A stretch of DNA of 64,000 nt from Ereboglobus sp. (GTDB lineage Bacteria; Verrucomicrobiota; Verrucomicrobiia; Opitutales; Opitutaceae). The stretch covers positions 336,506 to 400,505 of the forward strand of contig JARKRC010000027.1 of assembly GCA_029974595.1 (NCBI GenBank), given 5' to 3'. A program made the translations under genes and the position numbers. Under the pieces are notes generated by a model that was not told the origin of the DNA, made no database searches, and saw nothing but the letters and a program-made list of their open reading frames with translations. Below, piece by piece: positions 18,101 to 26,143 of the stretch; position 1 is the first letter of the stretch, and every line of letters begins with the position of its first letter.

Positions 18101-20119
18101 AATTACCGGATCCTTCAAGACAGCAAGTTGCAGATCAATACGGGCGGCATGACGCTTACAGGCACGCTTGCCATCAATTCCGGCGCGCAGCTTATGATAA
18201 GCGATTATGTGATTATGGACACGCTGTTGAACAATGGCGCATTGATGAAGAGTCCTGTTGACTCCGATGGCCAAAAAGCTCCGGACACCAGCTTGAAAAT
18301 CAGAGACCCTGGCGTTCGTGACACTTCCATTTATGTCATGGGCAATTATCATAGTGATGGCGGCACAGTTGTCTTGAACACCTATCGGGACGCGATGCTT
18401 GTCAATAATGTCGTTGTCACCGGAAATTCAAGCGGCACCAGCTTTGTCGCTGTCCGCAACATCACTTCGTTGGATTCAGCTTCGACTAATGTCGGATTCC
18501 TCGGCACAGGAACCTTCTTTCAGCCCGCCGGCTATCCTGCCACTGTCAATACGATGGCGCAGAGCAAACGCGATACGATCATCTTCAGGACGCTTGGAGG
18601 GCAGCATGACCTGCAATTGATCATGGACTGGAATAACAGCATTCTTCCCAGTGCGACGGTCAACTCCATTGTGCCATTTTCGACCCTGATCACTAAAACT
18701 GACGAGGTCGTCTCGACTGTCGAAAAGATTATAACTATAACTTCGAGCGGAACGCTGGAAACGAGCACAACCACCTCAGGAACCACCTCGCTTTCCTCCG
18801 GAACAAACACTGCGCATTATTATAATAAGGATGGTTCGATTGCCATCATTGGAAGCAGCGGGACCACCGTTTTGGGTTCAGGCACTGTCGTTAGCAGCGG
18901 CACTACGGTCGCAAGTGGCACCATCACTGTGGTGAATCGCAGCGTGGTAACCGGCACCGTTGTTGTGACCGAGCTGCAGACTACTTATGGCCCGAGTGAA
19001 ATCGATTATAGCGAGTCGCGCGACAATTACAAATTGGTCAAGGGCAAGGACGGCAACTGGTATTTCCGCAATGCCAGCATCGCTCTTCAGAATACCGACC
19101 TGCCCATGATGGGGGCTGCTCCCATCATGGCCGACGTAATCGGGCAAGGCAGCGTCAGGGCGTTTTATAAACACATCAACGCGCGGCACGATGATCTCCG
19201 GAAGGGTTGGTCCACATGGGCCAATTACACCCACAGTGAAGACCGCCTTCGCCAGGAATATTACGCCAATACCATGATCAAGCAGGATATCTTCCAAGTG
19301 GGGGCCGATTATACCTTCGGAAAGGACGGCAAAAAGTTCAGTCTGGTTCCTTCGATCAACTTCGGCGGCGCGTATGCCTATACAAGCGCCAAGGCCACGC
19401 GTGATGAAAGCTCCGCCAATCTTCAGGATCTGTTCAACCAAGCTGACAAATCAACACTCTCGGCAAATATCAACACACTCACAGGCTACGCGTCCGCCCG
19501 CTGGTGGCGTTTTTATCTCGATATGCTTCTCCAATACAGCCCCGATGCGAAGTATAAGGCAGAAATAGACAGCAGCGTCCCGTTTGATCTCAATGGCAGT
19601 GTAAAAGGCTCGCGGCTTGGAGCCTCCGCAGAGTTCGGCATCATTATCACGCCGGCAGGGCTCGGCCAGCTTGAAATCTACGCGCAGGCGACCGGCCAGA
19701 AACATGACTTTGGCAGCATATCCAGGATTTCCGAGCCTGTTGATTTGACCAATGGTGAAGGCTATAACCCTATTTACGATCCGAATTCCGCGACCGGACG
19801 TCGTTATCATTTCACCGCGCCAACCACGTTCCAGGCCGAAGGCGGGCTGCGTTGGGGATCGCATCTCAAGATTAATGAAGCTTTCGCCGTCCGTCCTTGG
19901 GCCGGACTTGCTTATGGCCGCATGATAAGCAGCGACTATCTTATCTATGTGGACGATGAGAGCGTTCGCAATGACATGCGTGGAAACTATTACACCTTCC
20001 AAGGTGGCGCGAGCGCGCTAATCGGGCGAAACTGGCAAGTTTACCTCACGCTGGGGTGGACGAACGGCGCGCCAAGCAATAATTATACACTCTCTTCGGG
20101 AGTGAATTATCATTGGTAA
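12179..20119 (+). CDS. giant autotransporter with Pmp-like GGAI/FxxN passenger and poly(G) tract
   Basis: 2646 residues, type V secretion to the cell surface. A signal peptide ends near residue 40 (GALSPGYSQ). The passenger (about 60-2300) is a predicted beta-helix. Residues ~230-850 carry a dozen GGAI/GGAL motifs (GNGGAIDF, GNGGAIRAG, GSGGAILTF, QGGAIAMG) alternating with FxxN motifs (FVGN, FVAN, FMGN, FIAN, FRRN), the signature of chlamydial polymorphic membrane proteins. Later parts have autotransporter-associated beta-strand repeats (GTLNVNEGRVLLG ... GGTIGGNLLVDGG). The C-terminal ~330 residues form the beta-barrel domain (GWSTWANYTHSEDRL, DIFQVGADYTFG) and end in VNYHW, an aromatic terminus as BAM substrates usually have. 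Twelve Gs at 16801-16812 encode part of LLGGGGT. A TonB receptor follows 55 bp later. Confidence 0.93.
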   Translation: MNTTIASFCVCRPIAQVSAFRGLIVAAAVWIGALSPGYSQTVYWLSGSAGAVGSKENPSGAIRLIKNDVVILDAGKVSDVVAFTPWNAILPSFTISSLVTNGANSTYLGYKDGDVSLTYALTPFAKLDPAKSWVVPELMPSFFTQGNPVRISAKIQQDNKDTPDWIKAVTSVGMNTWPISLYSSDALDAGGNGIVPRMDMQNAAWAILTPSDTTSRIQLMDYYSDYGPIPAGGTRTVGNYSMITLEHIIFYGGRSQGNGGAIDFRRATDGHSSLASGNRATVQIKGDVAFVGNSAKNLGGAIQGQESLQFDGNAYFVGNIVGADYSQPDGGLLVFNTGGGSSYVGNGGAIRAGSGGDQNLIFNKDAIFVANLAGDMGGSISIHNGTNLRFNGKTVFMGNMSGLYMQQMATRGGGNGGAIVFGDTGNKAYFAGESYFIANAAGGYGGALSGGHSSNVTQNSFFYFTANALFTDNISGYNPTTTTVVSSTSGQAKNGVFTPPANITTGTGITSDGFWYGEAVVNVLSGTNKSGQKDYGSKVRGGGAIMTLGERLLFSEGAEATFRRNSTNGSGGAILTFANQTANNGPTGYLTGIATAFFDNATFTGNVAVINGGAIMAGTYGTARSDIWTFSSTNNSAASVYFGKAGLGSTLTMNGNISYSKPVVFITSTNISASGSVVIATGTSVKTANGTTVDEVPVMGGGAVFANGGLYVESLYSFRNNQTGGSGGALLIGSGTTPQLIAGRQGSPYALILNPLDWKNAGTYSKAGDWALLQNNVAVYNGGAIGSYDGAKLYIGSGAKFLENYAGGQGGAIAMGLTSGAIPGSASIPASSIDAPLLDLRARTGDIIFQGNRAGVAVDTSTVDFGKILDPSISGDGTGTAGYMTVNTTSGRKNDIYVGKGAITGTATIAGTINMDAYKDMKISLNGGIEMDHSGTKNLVVKINTTPYVSTTSIGGTSATTGLLADSGTMPVGLVVFDNAGADIEGVTTIGNGILRIQGTSNNLHWGTGTSTTRAGTKFELQGPASLEANATINANTILIGAGATLRVLGSSVGAGVLSLNAGAGGVTYSGSVNLAGNGRINTGVSGLASVSSVTVGDFGHAAAQTLTIGQNVSVLAGITFANNAKLTVGLFDGGSDLLRADSITLGSSTRISLSSVAQGLSFNLARADSAIAGSTVFALDYKGTDLAAMVVNPRFTANAYISGNDILLDYTTTNKLLAWNAASGVWTSVAANWAGGDTKYVLGDAVVFDAAHSGSVSVNENVAASGMNVTGDYTFGGQYGITTQASAWGGGAAPTQADGRLTMSGTGKMLTLANAQAGQRNEFMSGILITGGTVAAGTEAQLGSALSQIVFSNNTNNGAALLVTNTMILNGASSLQSQRLNVATGNFATIATTASGALYVINNTVVGTGGVINVEAGSRLNLNAQGSMSFLNNTAAQGGALALAASSTASIDVASDKTVMFGLQGDRTLNTSANTSAADSIYGAAGSMIEKKGAGTLSINSNSSGFHGTLNVNEGRVLLGEGSVFGSLTSHINVRNGALLGGGGTIGGNLLVDGGKLSIDGGQAFDRSSWGTAQTLTIVGDFGLNNASLLYNAVVNKSNEYSIDLIQTHGPVSISGSTKFDFNRLSTGLASLIDSGSSAITWAATAGGVTSGSIHLSGTFVTSSGSSYAIMLLNSNTAWNGPTFVTSHTGATSENFITSTNFVISKGGVNLDASRYEIEVGYNLINSLYVVDTSGAITGTVGAVVSQTNFYDASKLVMNTFVNNMKLYWTGESGTLWNTSSNNWYIPKATSDKTFADGDSVVFGATGSNGIAYDNNDAALRSVNVDMLAAYVADLTVTGTGNWTFVGGVIASNAGANNYRDADRNDLSTGQFVLDESFTGTVTLANNGGISFNGAYVTTGSTTKKLNNVEIRNGTLLTSAGRLNENSVLNNSTLIFNQTSNETLKAIVTGTGDIIQTGSSTLTVNEESGVRVKNYRILQDSKLQINTGGMTLTGTLAINSGAQLMISDYVIMDTLLNNGALMKSPVDSDGQKAPDTSLKIRDPGVRDTSIYVMGNYHSDGGTVVLNTYRDAMLVNNVVVTGNSSGTSFVAVRNITSLDSASTNVGFLGTGTFFQPAGYPATVNTMAQSKRDTIIFRTLGGQHDLQLIMDWNNSILPSATVNSIVPFSTLITKTDEVVSTVEKIITITSSGTLETSTTTSGTTSLSSGTNTAHYYNKDGSIAIIGSSGTTVLGSGTVVSSGTTVASGTITVVNRSVVTGTVVVTELQTTYGPSEIDYSESRDNYKLVKGKDGNWYFRNASIALQNTDLPMMGAAPIMADVIGQGSVRAFYKHINARHDDLRKGWSTWANYTHSEDRLRQEYYANTMIKQDIFQVGADYTFGKDGKKFSLVPSINFGGAYAYTSAKATRDESSANLQDLFNQADKSTLSANINTLTGYASARWWRFYLDMLLQYSPDAKYKAEIDSSVPFDLNGSVKGSRLGASAEFGIIITPAGLGQLEIYAQATGQKHDFGSISRISEPVDLTNGEGYNPIYDPNSATGRRYHFTAPTTFQAEGGLRWGSHLKINEAFAVRPWAGLAYGRMISSDYLIYVDDESVRNDMRGNYYTFQGGASALIGRNWQVYLTLGWTNGAPSNNYTLSSGVNYHW
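16801..16812 (+). repeat. poly(G)12 tract inside the autotransporter frame
   Basis: Twelve consecutive Gs, at codons ~1541-1545. In the sequenced state the frame continues to the beta-barrel. With one G fewer the frame meets TGA at 16932-16934; with one more it meets TGA at 16858-16860. Tracts like this are mutational hot spots by strand slippage. Confidence 0.95.
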
Positions 20120-20174
20120 TTTATTAAAAAAAAGACACGTCCTTAATTACTAAAACTCAAATCGATCAAATATT

Positions 20175-23100
20175 ATGGATACAACCAACAATGCCCTCGG
20201 GAGTTTTCTTTCCAGATGTAAGCTTGGCGCCTTCCTGTTTATTTTCATCTGGCTGAGCACTGGAGCCGCATTGGCTCAAAGCACGGCTGGCAATGGCTCT
20301 ATTTATGGGCGCATCTTTGATGCTGACACCGGCAGGTTCATGCAGAACGCCGAAATCACGATTGAAGGACGCACGGAAACAACCGTTTCCGAGCAAGGTG
20401 GCTTTTACGTTCTCAACAGCGTTCCTGCTGGGGAAATTACCATGGTGGTTAGCTACGCTGGTTATGTCACGCAAAAGCGCGCAGTCACTGTGACGGCAAG
20501 CGGCCGCATTGCCGTGGATTTCGAGATGCGCCTGATGCCCAGCTCGTTGGGCGCGCCATCTGACGTGTCAGCAGACGCGAAAAAAAGCGATGTGATTGTG
20601 TTGGACAAGATCACAGTCACCACAGAGCGCGCCGGCAACGCCCGCGCCTTCATGGATCAGAAAAATGCCATGACTCTTTCGACCGTGGTGGCGGCCGATA
20701 GTTTTGGTACAGTGCAGAATGGCAATATCGCTGAGTTCCTCAAAAATTTGCCCGGTATCAGCGCCTTGGAAGACGATGTCACCGGCGAGGCCAGTGAAAT
20801 CAGCATCGGCGGCATGGATCCGCAATATACAGGTGTCTATATGGACGGCGCACGCATGGCCAGTGGCGCAAAAGGCGCATTTGATGAAAGCTCTCGCACA
20901 TTCCAGTTTGACCAGGTTTCGATCAATGGTGTTGAAAGCATCGAGATTCGCCGGACTGTAAGCGCAGATATGGACGGGGACGCGCCTGCCGGCGGCATTT
21001 CCATGCGCAGCAAAAGCGCTTTTGATCGAAAAAATGCGGTTCTGCTTTACGATATTTACCTGACGGGCAATTCTTTTGCATTGGATGCGAGCCGCACCGC
21101 AGGCGTTGATGATGGGAAGAGCCTTAAAATTCAACCCGGCTTTATCCTGTCATACTCGACCCCGCTTAGAGAAAATACGATGGGGTTGCTTGTGCAATTA
21201 AATGGTCAGACGGATTACAGGGAAAACAACCGCGCGACCAACAGCTTCGGCAGCAGTTATGTGAACAAAGTGACTTATCGCAACTCTCAGACCCAAAGCG
21301 AACGTTACAATGCCAGCATTCGTTTCGACTGGAAGATCAGCCCATTTGCCAAGATGTCCGCCCAGCTTGCCTATAATAAGAGAAATACGACATCTTTCAA
21401 CCGCAACGTTTCTTTCAACGCCGGGACAAAAGGCAATGACAGCAATACGAGTAATTATCTTTTCTGGATGTCACAGGAAGATCAAGCTGCTACGAACGTT
21501 GGCGTTAATCAATCAGCCTCTTATAGCGACAGCCAAACCTATCAGCCCACTCTGACTTTTAACTGGAAACGCTATCGTTTCACATTTGATGCGATCGCTA
21601 CATTTTCTTACTCCGAAGGTGCTAAAAATCCTTCGAACAATAAATGGTTTCCTCAAATTACGCTGCGCAGTAAAAATAGCAATGGCAGTGGAAATATCCT
21701 CTGGGGGCAGCGTGATGACCTGAGAAGCATGGAATGGTTCTTCTATCGCGGGGACAGATTTACAAAGGCCGTCAATCCGACTTATATGGAGCAGTTGGGA
21801 CAAAACACATTTTATGGGCAGGACGGAACCAGATCGATTGTCGATCCTTTGGCAACGAGCAACAAACAGACCATACCGACGCTCAAGATGGATCTTCGCT
21901 GGGATGCCCCGACAAGAATGCCACTTTGGTTCAAGACTGGATTTAATGGAAGACAAAGTAAATTTGACGCATGGCAGCCGACAAATAGCAGCGGTGGGGC
22001 TCTTGCGAACCATTATCAATACGTTGGATCCAACATAGTTAAGAACGTCGGGCAAGGCGGCGGCTTCACAAACTCCGGTTATGATGCTTTATCGGGAAAT
22101 GATAAAGATCCGGACGTTCCTTCGTTATCCTCGGATTACTATCGTTCGGCTTATCACTTTGATCCTCACTTTGGCGGGAATGTCACTGATTTGAACATCC
22201 CGCTTATCAATCAGACGCTTCTCTACTCCGCCTTCAAGAATCCAAGTACCAATTACTGGTTCTATCAAGATCCTGCTGATGCGGCAAATGGCCGCATTGC
22301 TGGCTATACGGGAAAGCGCGATCTTTCTGAGACAATGGCCGCAGGGTATCTTATGGGCGAAATCAGACCGCTCCCGCGCCTGATTTTCCAAGCGGGTTAT
22401 CGCTATGAATATACTAATCAGGAATCGCTCACCTTGATTCCGCTCACTAAGGGGCAAACACACAACATACTCGGCACTGGTGGAAACTCCATTTACGAAA
22501 CCACGGATCTCTTTATTGACACAATGTATAAAAGGGGTGAGCGCACAAAGATCACAAAAACTTATTCCTTCTGGCTGCCGAGCGCCGCCATGAAATATAA
22601 TTTCACCCCAAACCTGACCGCGCACTTGGGCTATAGCGAAGGTTTTGGACGATTGGATGTCGAAAAGATCGCTGGCAATTGGAAGGTGAATGACTCGTCG
22701 CTGAGGGCTGATGCCCCGAATCCCAACCTAACCCCGGATCGTTTCAAGACCTATGCAACAAGCGTGGAGTATTATTTTGAACCGGCGGGCAGCTTCACCT
22801 TTACGTATACAATTCGCAAGTGGGACGGCGTATCATACGCGGCCATGCCTATTGATTCCAGCAATATAGATAATCCGTCTCCTGAGCTGGCCCAACTCAT
22901 TGCCATGTATGGCCGCGACACAATCGAGACCTTTGTAAATAATAATTATGAGATTCGCATGTATCTGCCCGAGAGCTCGGACAACAGAATGATGCAAACC
23001 CTTGAATTTGGTTATCGTCAGCGCATCCCCGCAATTCCAGGCCTGCAGGTGGACGCCTCCTTCACTCGCAATGTGCCGAATTGGCGGAAGACGGGTGCGT

Positions 23101-23414
23101 CGTCGGCCCCCAAGATCGCCTCGGGCGGCGTCAGTTACAGCAACCGCAACTTTTTCGTGCGTGTGAGCGGCAATTGGCGGGACCGCTACTGGACCAATTG
23201 GAACGAAAGTTTGCAGACAGGCGCAGGCCAAAGCGCGCGTTTCACACTCAATCTCGAAATGAATTACCGCCTAAAAAAATGGCTTACCATATATTTCAGG
23301 GGCGACAATATATTGAATGAACCGACGGATGCTTGGACGATGTATTCGGACCTCCTTCGAGAAGAGACCTTTACCGGAGCAGCCCTTCGCCTTGGCATAA
23401 AAGGCGAGTTTTAA
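20175..23414 (+). CDS. TonB-dependent outer membrane receptor with carboxypeptidase-regulatory-like N-domain
   Basis: 1079 residues. Signal peptide to about residue 35 (TGAALAQ). Residues ~40-120 are a carboxypeptidase regulatory-like domain (GSIYGRIFDADTGRFMQNAEITI ... YAGYVTQKRAV). The plug follows at ~150-270 (NIAEFLKNLPGISA, IGGMDPQYTGVYMDG, ESIEIRRTVSADMDGDAPAG), then a 22-strand-type barrel ending AALRLGIKGEF. The type is common in polysaccharide-using Verrucomicrobiota and Bacteroidota and usually imports oligosaccharides or chelates with TonB energy. No SusD-like partner is adjacent. The neighbouring pectin enzymes suggest a carbohydrate ligand, by inference only. The start lacks a clear Shine-Dalgarno. 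Confidence 0.92.
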   Translation: MDTTNNALGSFLSRCKLGAFLFIFIWLSTGAALAQSTAGNGSIYGRIFDADTGRFMQNAEITIEGRTETTVSEQGGFYVLNSVPAGEITMVVSYAGYVTQKRAVTVTASGRIAVDFEMRLMPSSLGAPSDVSADAKKSDVIVLDKITVTTERAGNARAFMDQKNAMTLSTVVAADSFGTVQNGNIAEFLKNLPGISALEDDVTGEASEISIGGMDPQYTGVYMDGARMASGAKGAFDESSRTFQFDQVSINGVESIEIRRTVSADMDGDAPAGGISMRSKSAFDRKNAVLLYDIYLTGNSFALDASRTAGVDDGKSLKIQPGFILSYSTPLRENTMGLLVQLNGQTDYRENNRATNSFGSSYVNKVTYRNSQTQSERYNASIRFDWKISPFAKMSAQLAYNKRNTTSFNRNVSFNAGTKGNDSNTSNYLFWMSQEDQAATNVGVNQSASYSDSQTYQPTLTFNWKRYRFTFDAIATFSYSEGAKNPSNNKWFPQITLRSKNSNGSGNILWGQRDDLRSMEWFFYRGDRFTKAVNPTYMEQLGQNTFYGQDGTRSIVDPLATSNKQTIPTLKMDLRWDAPTRMPLWFKTGFNGRQSKFDAWQPTNSSGGALANHYQYVGSNIVKNVGQGGGFTNSGYDALSGNDKDPDVPSLSSDYYRSAYHFDPHFGGNVTDLNIPLINQTLLYSAFKNPSTNYWFYQDPADAANGRIAGYTGKRDLSETMAAGYLMGEIRPLPRLIFQAGYRYEYTNQESLTLIPLTKGQTHNILGTGGNSIYETTDLFIDTMYKRGERTKITKTYSFWLPSAAMKYNFTPNLTAHLGYSEGFGRLDVEKIAGNWKVNDSSLRADAPNPNLTPDRFKTYATSVEYYFEPAGSFTFTYTIRKWDGVSYAAMPIDSSNIDNPSPELAQLIAMYGRDTIETFVNNNYEIRMYLPESSDNRMMQTLEFGYRQRIPAIPGLQVDASFTRNVPNWRKTGASSAPKIASGGVSYSNRNFFVRVSGNWRDRYWTNWNESLQTGAGQSARFTLNLEMNYRLKKWLTIYFRGDNILNEPTDAWTMYSDLLREETFTGAALRLGIKGEF

Positions 23415-23432
23415 AACATAGGATGCCGTGGA

Positions 23433-23466
23433 AAAGGACCAGGCCCAAAGCTGTCCGGCCTTTTTC
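23433..23466 (+). terminator. possible terminator after the TonB receptor
   Basis: AAAAGG and CCTTTTT arms with further GGAC/GTCC pairing between them, ending in five Ts, 19 bp after the receptor stop. Confidence 0.45.
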
Positions 23467-23545
23467 GCGGTTATGACTGCACGCTATTTGCCAGCTTGAG
23501 CAAATTGCTTTGCGCCTTGGTAGGTCAATAGGTTAAAGCCTCTCA

Positions 23546-26002
23546 ATGGATATGAATAATTCATTCCTGCATGGATCAAAATCAACTGGCATTCGTTTTT
23601 TTTTATTCCTTGTCGCATTATTTTTGATCGTTTTGGCGGCTTATGGAGGCACCTTCCGATCTCCCTTTATTTTTGATGATGTGAAGTCGATCAAAGATAA
23701 TGCCAGTATACGTCAGTGGAGCACGGCGCTGGCATCGGACCTGCATGCCGGCGAAACCGCCAGCGGGCGTCCGATTCTCAATCTCACGTTTGCCATCAAT
23801 TACAAAATCAGCGGTTTGGATGTGTGGAGTTATCACGCGACCAATTTGCTCATTCACTTTTTGTCTGGGCTTGCGCTGCTTGGCATCGTGCGGCGAACCT
23901 TGCTGTTACCTGTTTTGCGCGAGCGTTTCGGCCCACCGGCCTTCATGCTTGGCTGGCTCGTTGCCGCGATCTGGCTCGTGCATCCATTGGCGACCGAGTC
24001 TGTGACTTACATCGTGCAACGCGCCGAATCGTTGATGGCCTTGTTTTATCTGCTGACGTTTTATTGTTTTATACGCGCCGTTTCGGTGGGGCAGGACGGG
24101 CAAAATGGGCGCAATATTCGTTGGTTGGGGCTTTCCTGGCTATGCTGCCTTGCTGGCATGGCCGCGAAGGAGGTCATGGTATCGGCGCCCGTGATGCTTG
24201 TGCTTTACGATGCCGTCTTTGTGTCCGGTTCATTCCGGGAAACGTGGCGCTGGCGATGGCGATGGCATGCGGTTTATGCGCTCACGTGGATTCCGCTTGT
24301 ATTGCTGATGATCCACGTCGCTGGTCGCGGCGGCACCGTGGGTTTTTTCGCCGAACCCGAAATCACACCGTGGGTTTATGCGCTGACCCAATGCTGGGCG
24401 TTTGTCCGCTATCTGTGGCTATCCGTGATTCCGCATTCGCTCGTGTTCGATTACGGCATGTATGTGTATAAAAGTCTCTTTCAAGTCTGGTGGCAAATGC
24501 TTCTTGTCATCGCGTTCGTGAGCGCTAGTTTTTATCTGTATTATAAACGTCCGCGCGCAGGATGGCTTGCCTTGTTCTATCTTGCGGTGCTTGCGCCGAC
24601 GACGACAATAATCCCGGTCGCAACCCAGGTCGCCGCCGAGCATCGCATGTATCTGCCGCTTGCCGCGATCGTGACAGCAGCGGTGTTGCTGGGGTATCAC
24701 TTCATATCACGCCGCATTTTGCCGGTTGGGCTCGCTGTCGTGGCAGTATTCGCTGTCATGACTTTCGTGCGCAATGAGGTGTATCGCAGCGAAGACGGCT
24801 TGTGGATGGATGTCGTTCAAAAATACCCGGTGAACGCGCGCGCCCACGGAAACGTGGGCAATATGTTCGTGAGGCTGGGCCGCATGGATGAAGCGTTGCC
24901 TTGCCTGAAGAAGGCCATCATTCTACAACCGACCTACGGCGATCATTATAATAATCTCGGATATGCCTGTGCAATGATGGGCGATTACGGGAAAGCTGCG
25001 CAATATTACGCGCAAGCGAGCGAGCGAAAAATCTCGCAGACCGAAATCTTTTCCACCAATTATTGCCAAGCCCTCATGAAGCTGAGGCGCTTCGACGAGG
25101 CGATGGCGGTTGCGCGAAATTTTTTGGATATAAATCCCAAGAGCGCGGCCGGCCATGTGATTATGGGGAATGCTCATAGCGCGAAAAAGAATTTTTCCGC
25201 CGCGGAGGCGTGCTTCAGGAAGGCTCTGGAAATTGACGATAAAAATGCCGAGGCATGGAATAACCTGGGCAACGTCATCGCGTTGCACGGTGGCAGGCTT
25301 GCCGAGGCGTTGGATCTCTATAAAAAAGCCGCCGCGCTTGCGCCTTTGAATGCCGATATCCAGGACAATGTTGCGCGGCTTCTTTCCCAGCTCGGGCGCT
25401 GGCGGGAGGCCGTGCCGTATTTTGAGGCGGAGCTGGCGATCGCGCCCGATGACGCCAGCGTGCGTATCGGTTATGCGGATGCCTTGTATCGTTTGCAGCG
25501 CTTTGCAGAGGCTGCGAAACAATATAAAATTTCTCTTCAAAAGGATCCGTCGGGGCAGCGTTATGTCGGAGGCCAGGCGGCTGCATTGATGGCAAAGGGG
25601 AATCCCGAGGCTGCCTATCCGCTGGCGCAGGCGATGGCGGACGCGCTGCCGGAGATTCCGGCGGCCCGTGTCTTGCTTGCCAATATTCTTGTCGCAATGG
25701 GGCGTGCCGAGGAGAGCTTGCCCCATTATCAAGAGGCTGAAAAAGCGGAGCCTGCGCGTGTCGAGATTCGTTACAACCACGCTGTCGCGCTCACCCAATG
25801 CGGGCGATATACCGAGGCGGCGGAACAATACGAGGAGGCGTTGAAACTCGCGCCGCACCAGGCAATCATCCATCATAGTTATGCCTTTGCATTGGAGAAA
25901 CTCGGGCGTGTTCAGGAGGCTGTTTCCCGAGAAAAGGAGGCATTGCGATTGCAGCCAGGCCTGCAGGAGGCGCGGGAGAATCTTTCAAGATTGTCTCCAT
26001 GA
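23546..26002 (+). CDS. polytopic membrane protein with C-terminal TPRs (TMTC/O-mannosyltransferase-like)
   Basis: 818 residues. The N-terminal ~410 form around ten membrane segments with the glycosyltransferase-C-like loop motif SPFIFDDVKSI after the first segment, where the FDD acidic pair is the usual catalytic feature of lipid-linked sugar transferases. LVHPLATESVTYIVQRAESLMALFY and the APTTTIIPVATQVAAEHRMYLPL segment match the TMTC-type proteins. Residues ~425-818 are tandem tetratricopeptide repeats (HGNVGNMFVRLGRMDEALPC, AWNNLGNVIALHGGRLAEAL). A protein O-glycosylation role is plausible, and the neighbouring surface proteins could be targets, but this is inferred. Confidence 0.78.
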   Translation: MDMNNSFLHGSKSTGIRFFLFLVALFLIVLAAYGGTFRSPFIFDDVKSIKDNASIRQWSTALASDLHAGETASGRPILNLTFAINYKISGLDVWSYHATNLLIHFLSGLALLGIVRRTLLLPVLRERFGPPAFMLGWLVAAIWLVHPLATESVTYIVQRAESLMALFYLLTFYCFIRAVSVGQDGQNGRNIRWLGLSWLCCLAGMAAKEVMVSAPVMLVLYDAVFVSGSFRETWRWRWRWHAVYALTWIPLVLLMIHVAGRGGTVGFFAEPEITPWVYALTQCWAFVRYLWLSVIPHSLVFDYGMYVYKSLFQVWWQMLLVIAFVSASFYLYYKRPRAGWLALFYLAVLAPTTTIIPVATQVAAEHRMYLPLAAIVTAAVLLGYHFISRRILPVGLAVVAVFAVMTFVRNEVYRSEDGLWMDVVQKYPVNARAHGNVGNMFVRLGRMDEALPCLKKAIILQPTYGDHYNNLGYACAMMGDYGKAAQYYAQASERKISQTEIFSTNYCQALMKLRRFDEAMAVARNFLDINPKSAAGHVIMGNAHSAKKNFSAAEACFRKALEIDDKNAEAWNNLGNVIALHGGRLAEALDLYKKAAALAPLNADIQDNVARLLSQLGRWREAVPYFEAELAIAPDDASVRIGYADALYRLQRFAEAAKQYKISLQKDPSGQRYVGGQAAALMAKGNPEAAYPLAQAMADALPEIPAARVLLANILVAMGRAEESLPHYQEAEKAEPARVEIRYNHAVALTQCGRYTEAAEQYEEALKLAPHQAIIHHSYAFALEKLGRVQEAVSREKEALRLQPGLQEARENLSRLSP

Positions 26003-26029
26003 GGACGTTGCTTGCAACATCCTCTTTTT
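26001..26029 (+). terminator. Rho-independent terminator
   Basis: GAGGA-C-GTTGC / GCAAC-A-TCCTC stem followed by TTTTT, overlapping the stop codon of the TPR membrane protein gene. Confidence 0.8.
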
Positions 26030-26083
26030 CAATCCAGATCGAAAAGCGGGCAGGCTGTGGCAGTCGGTGCCACTCGCCCGATC

Positions 26084-26094
26084 CTGACCGTCCG
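26084..26094. promoter_or_regulatory. palindromic operator candidate (9/11)
   Basis: CTGACCGTCCG, 50 bp before the pectate lyase ATG. It is part of a 16-base stretch (26081-26096) repeated exactly before the oxidoreductase at 31898-31913. Confidence 0.45.
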
Positions 26095-26143
26095 ATTTAT
26101 GCGCGGTTTCTAGCTTCCCGGTTTTATTCATTAAATTCTCAAT

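Noticed and set aside
23448..23458. CTGTCCGG as a further operator copy
   Set aside because: Only 7 of 11 positions match and the sequence is better explained as the descending arm of a terminator.
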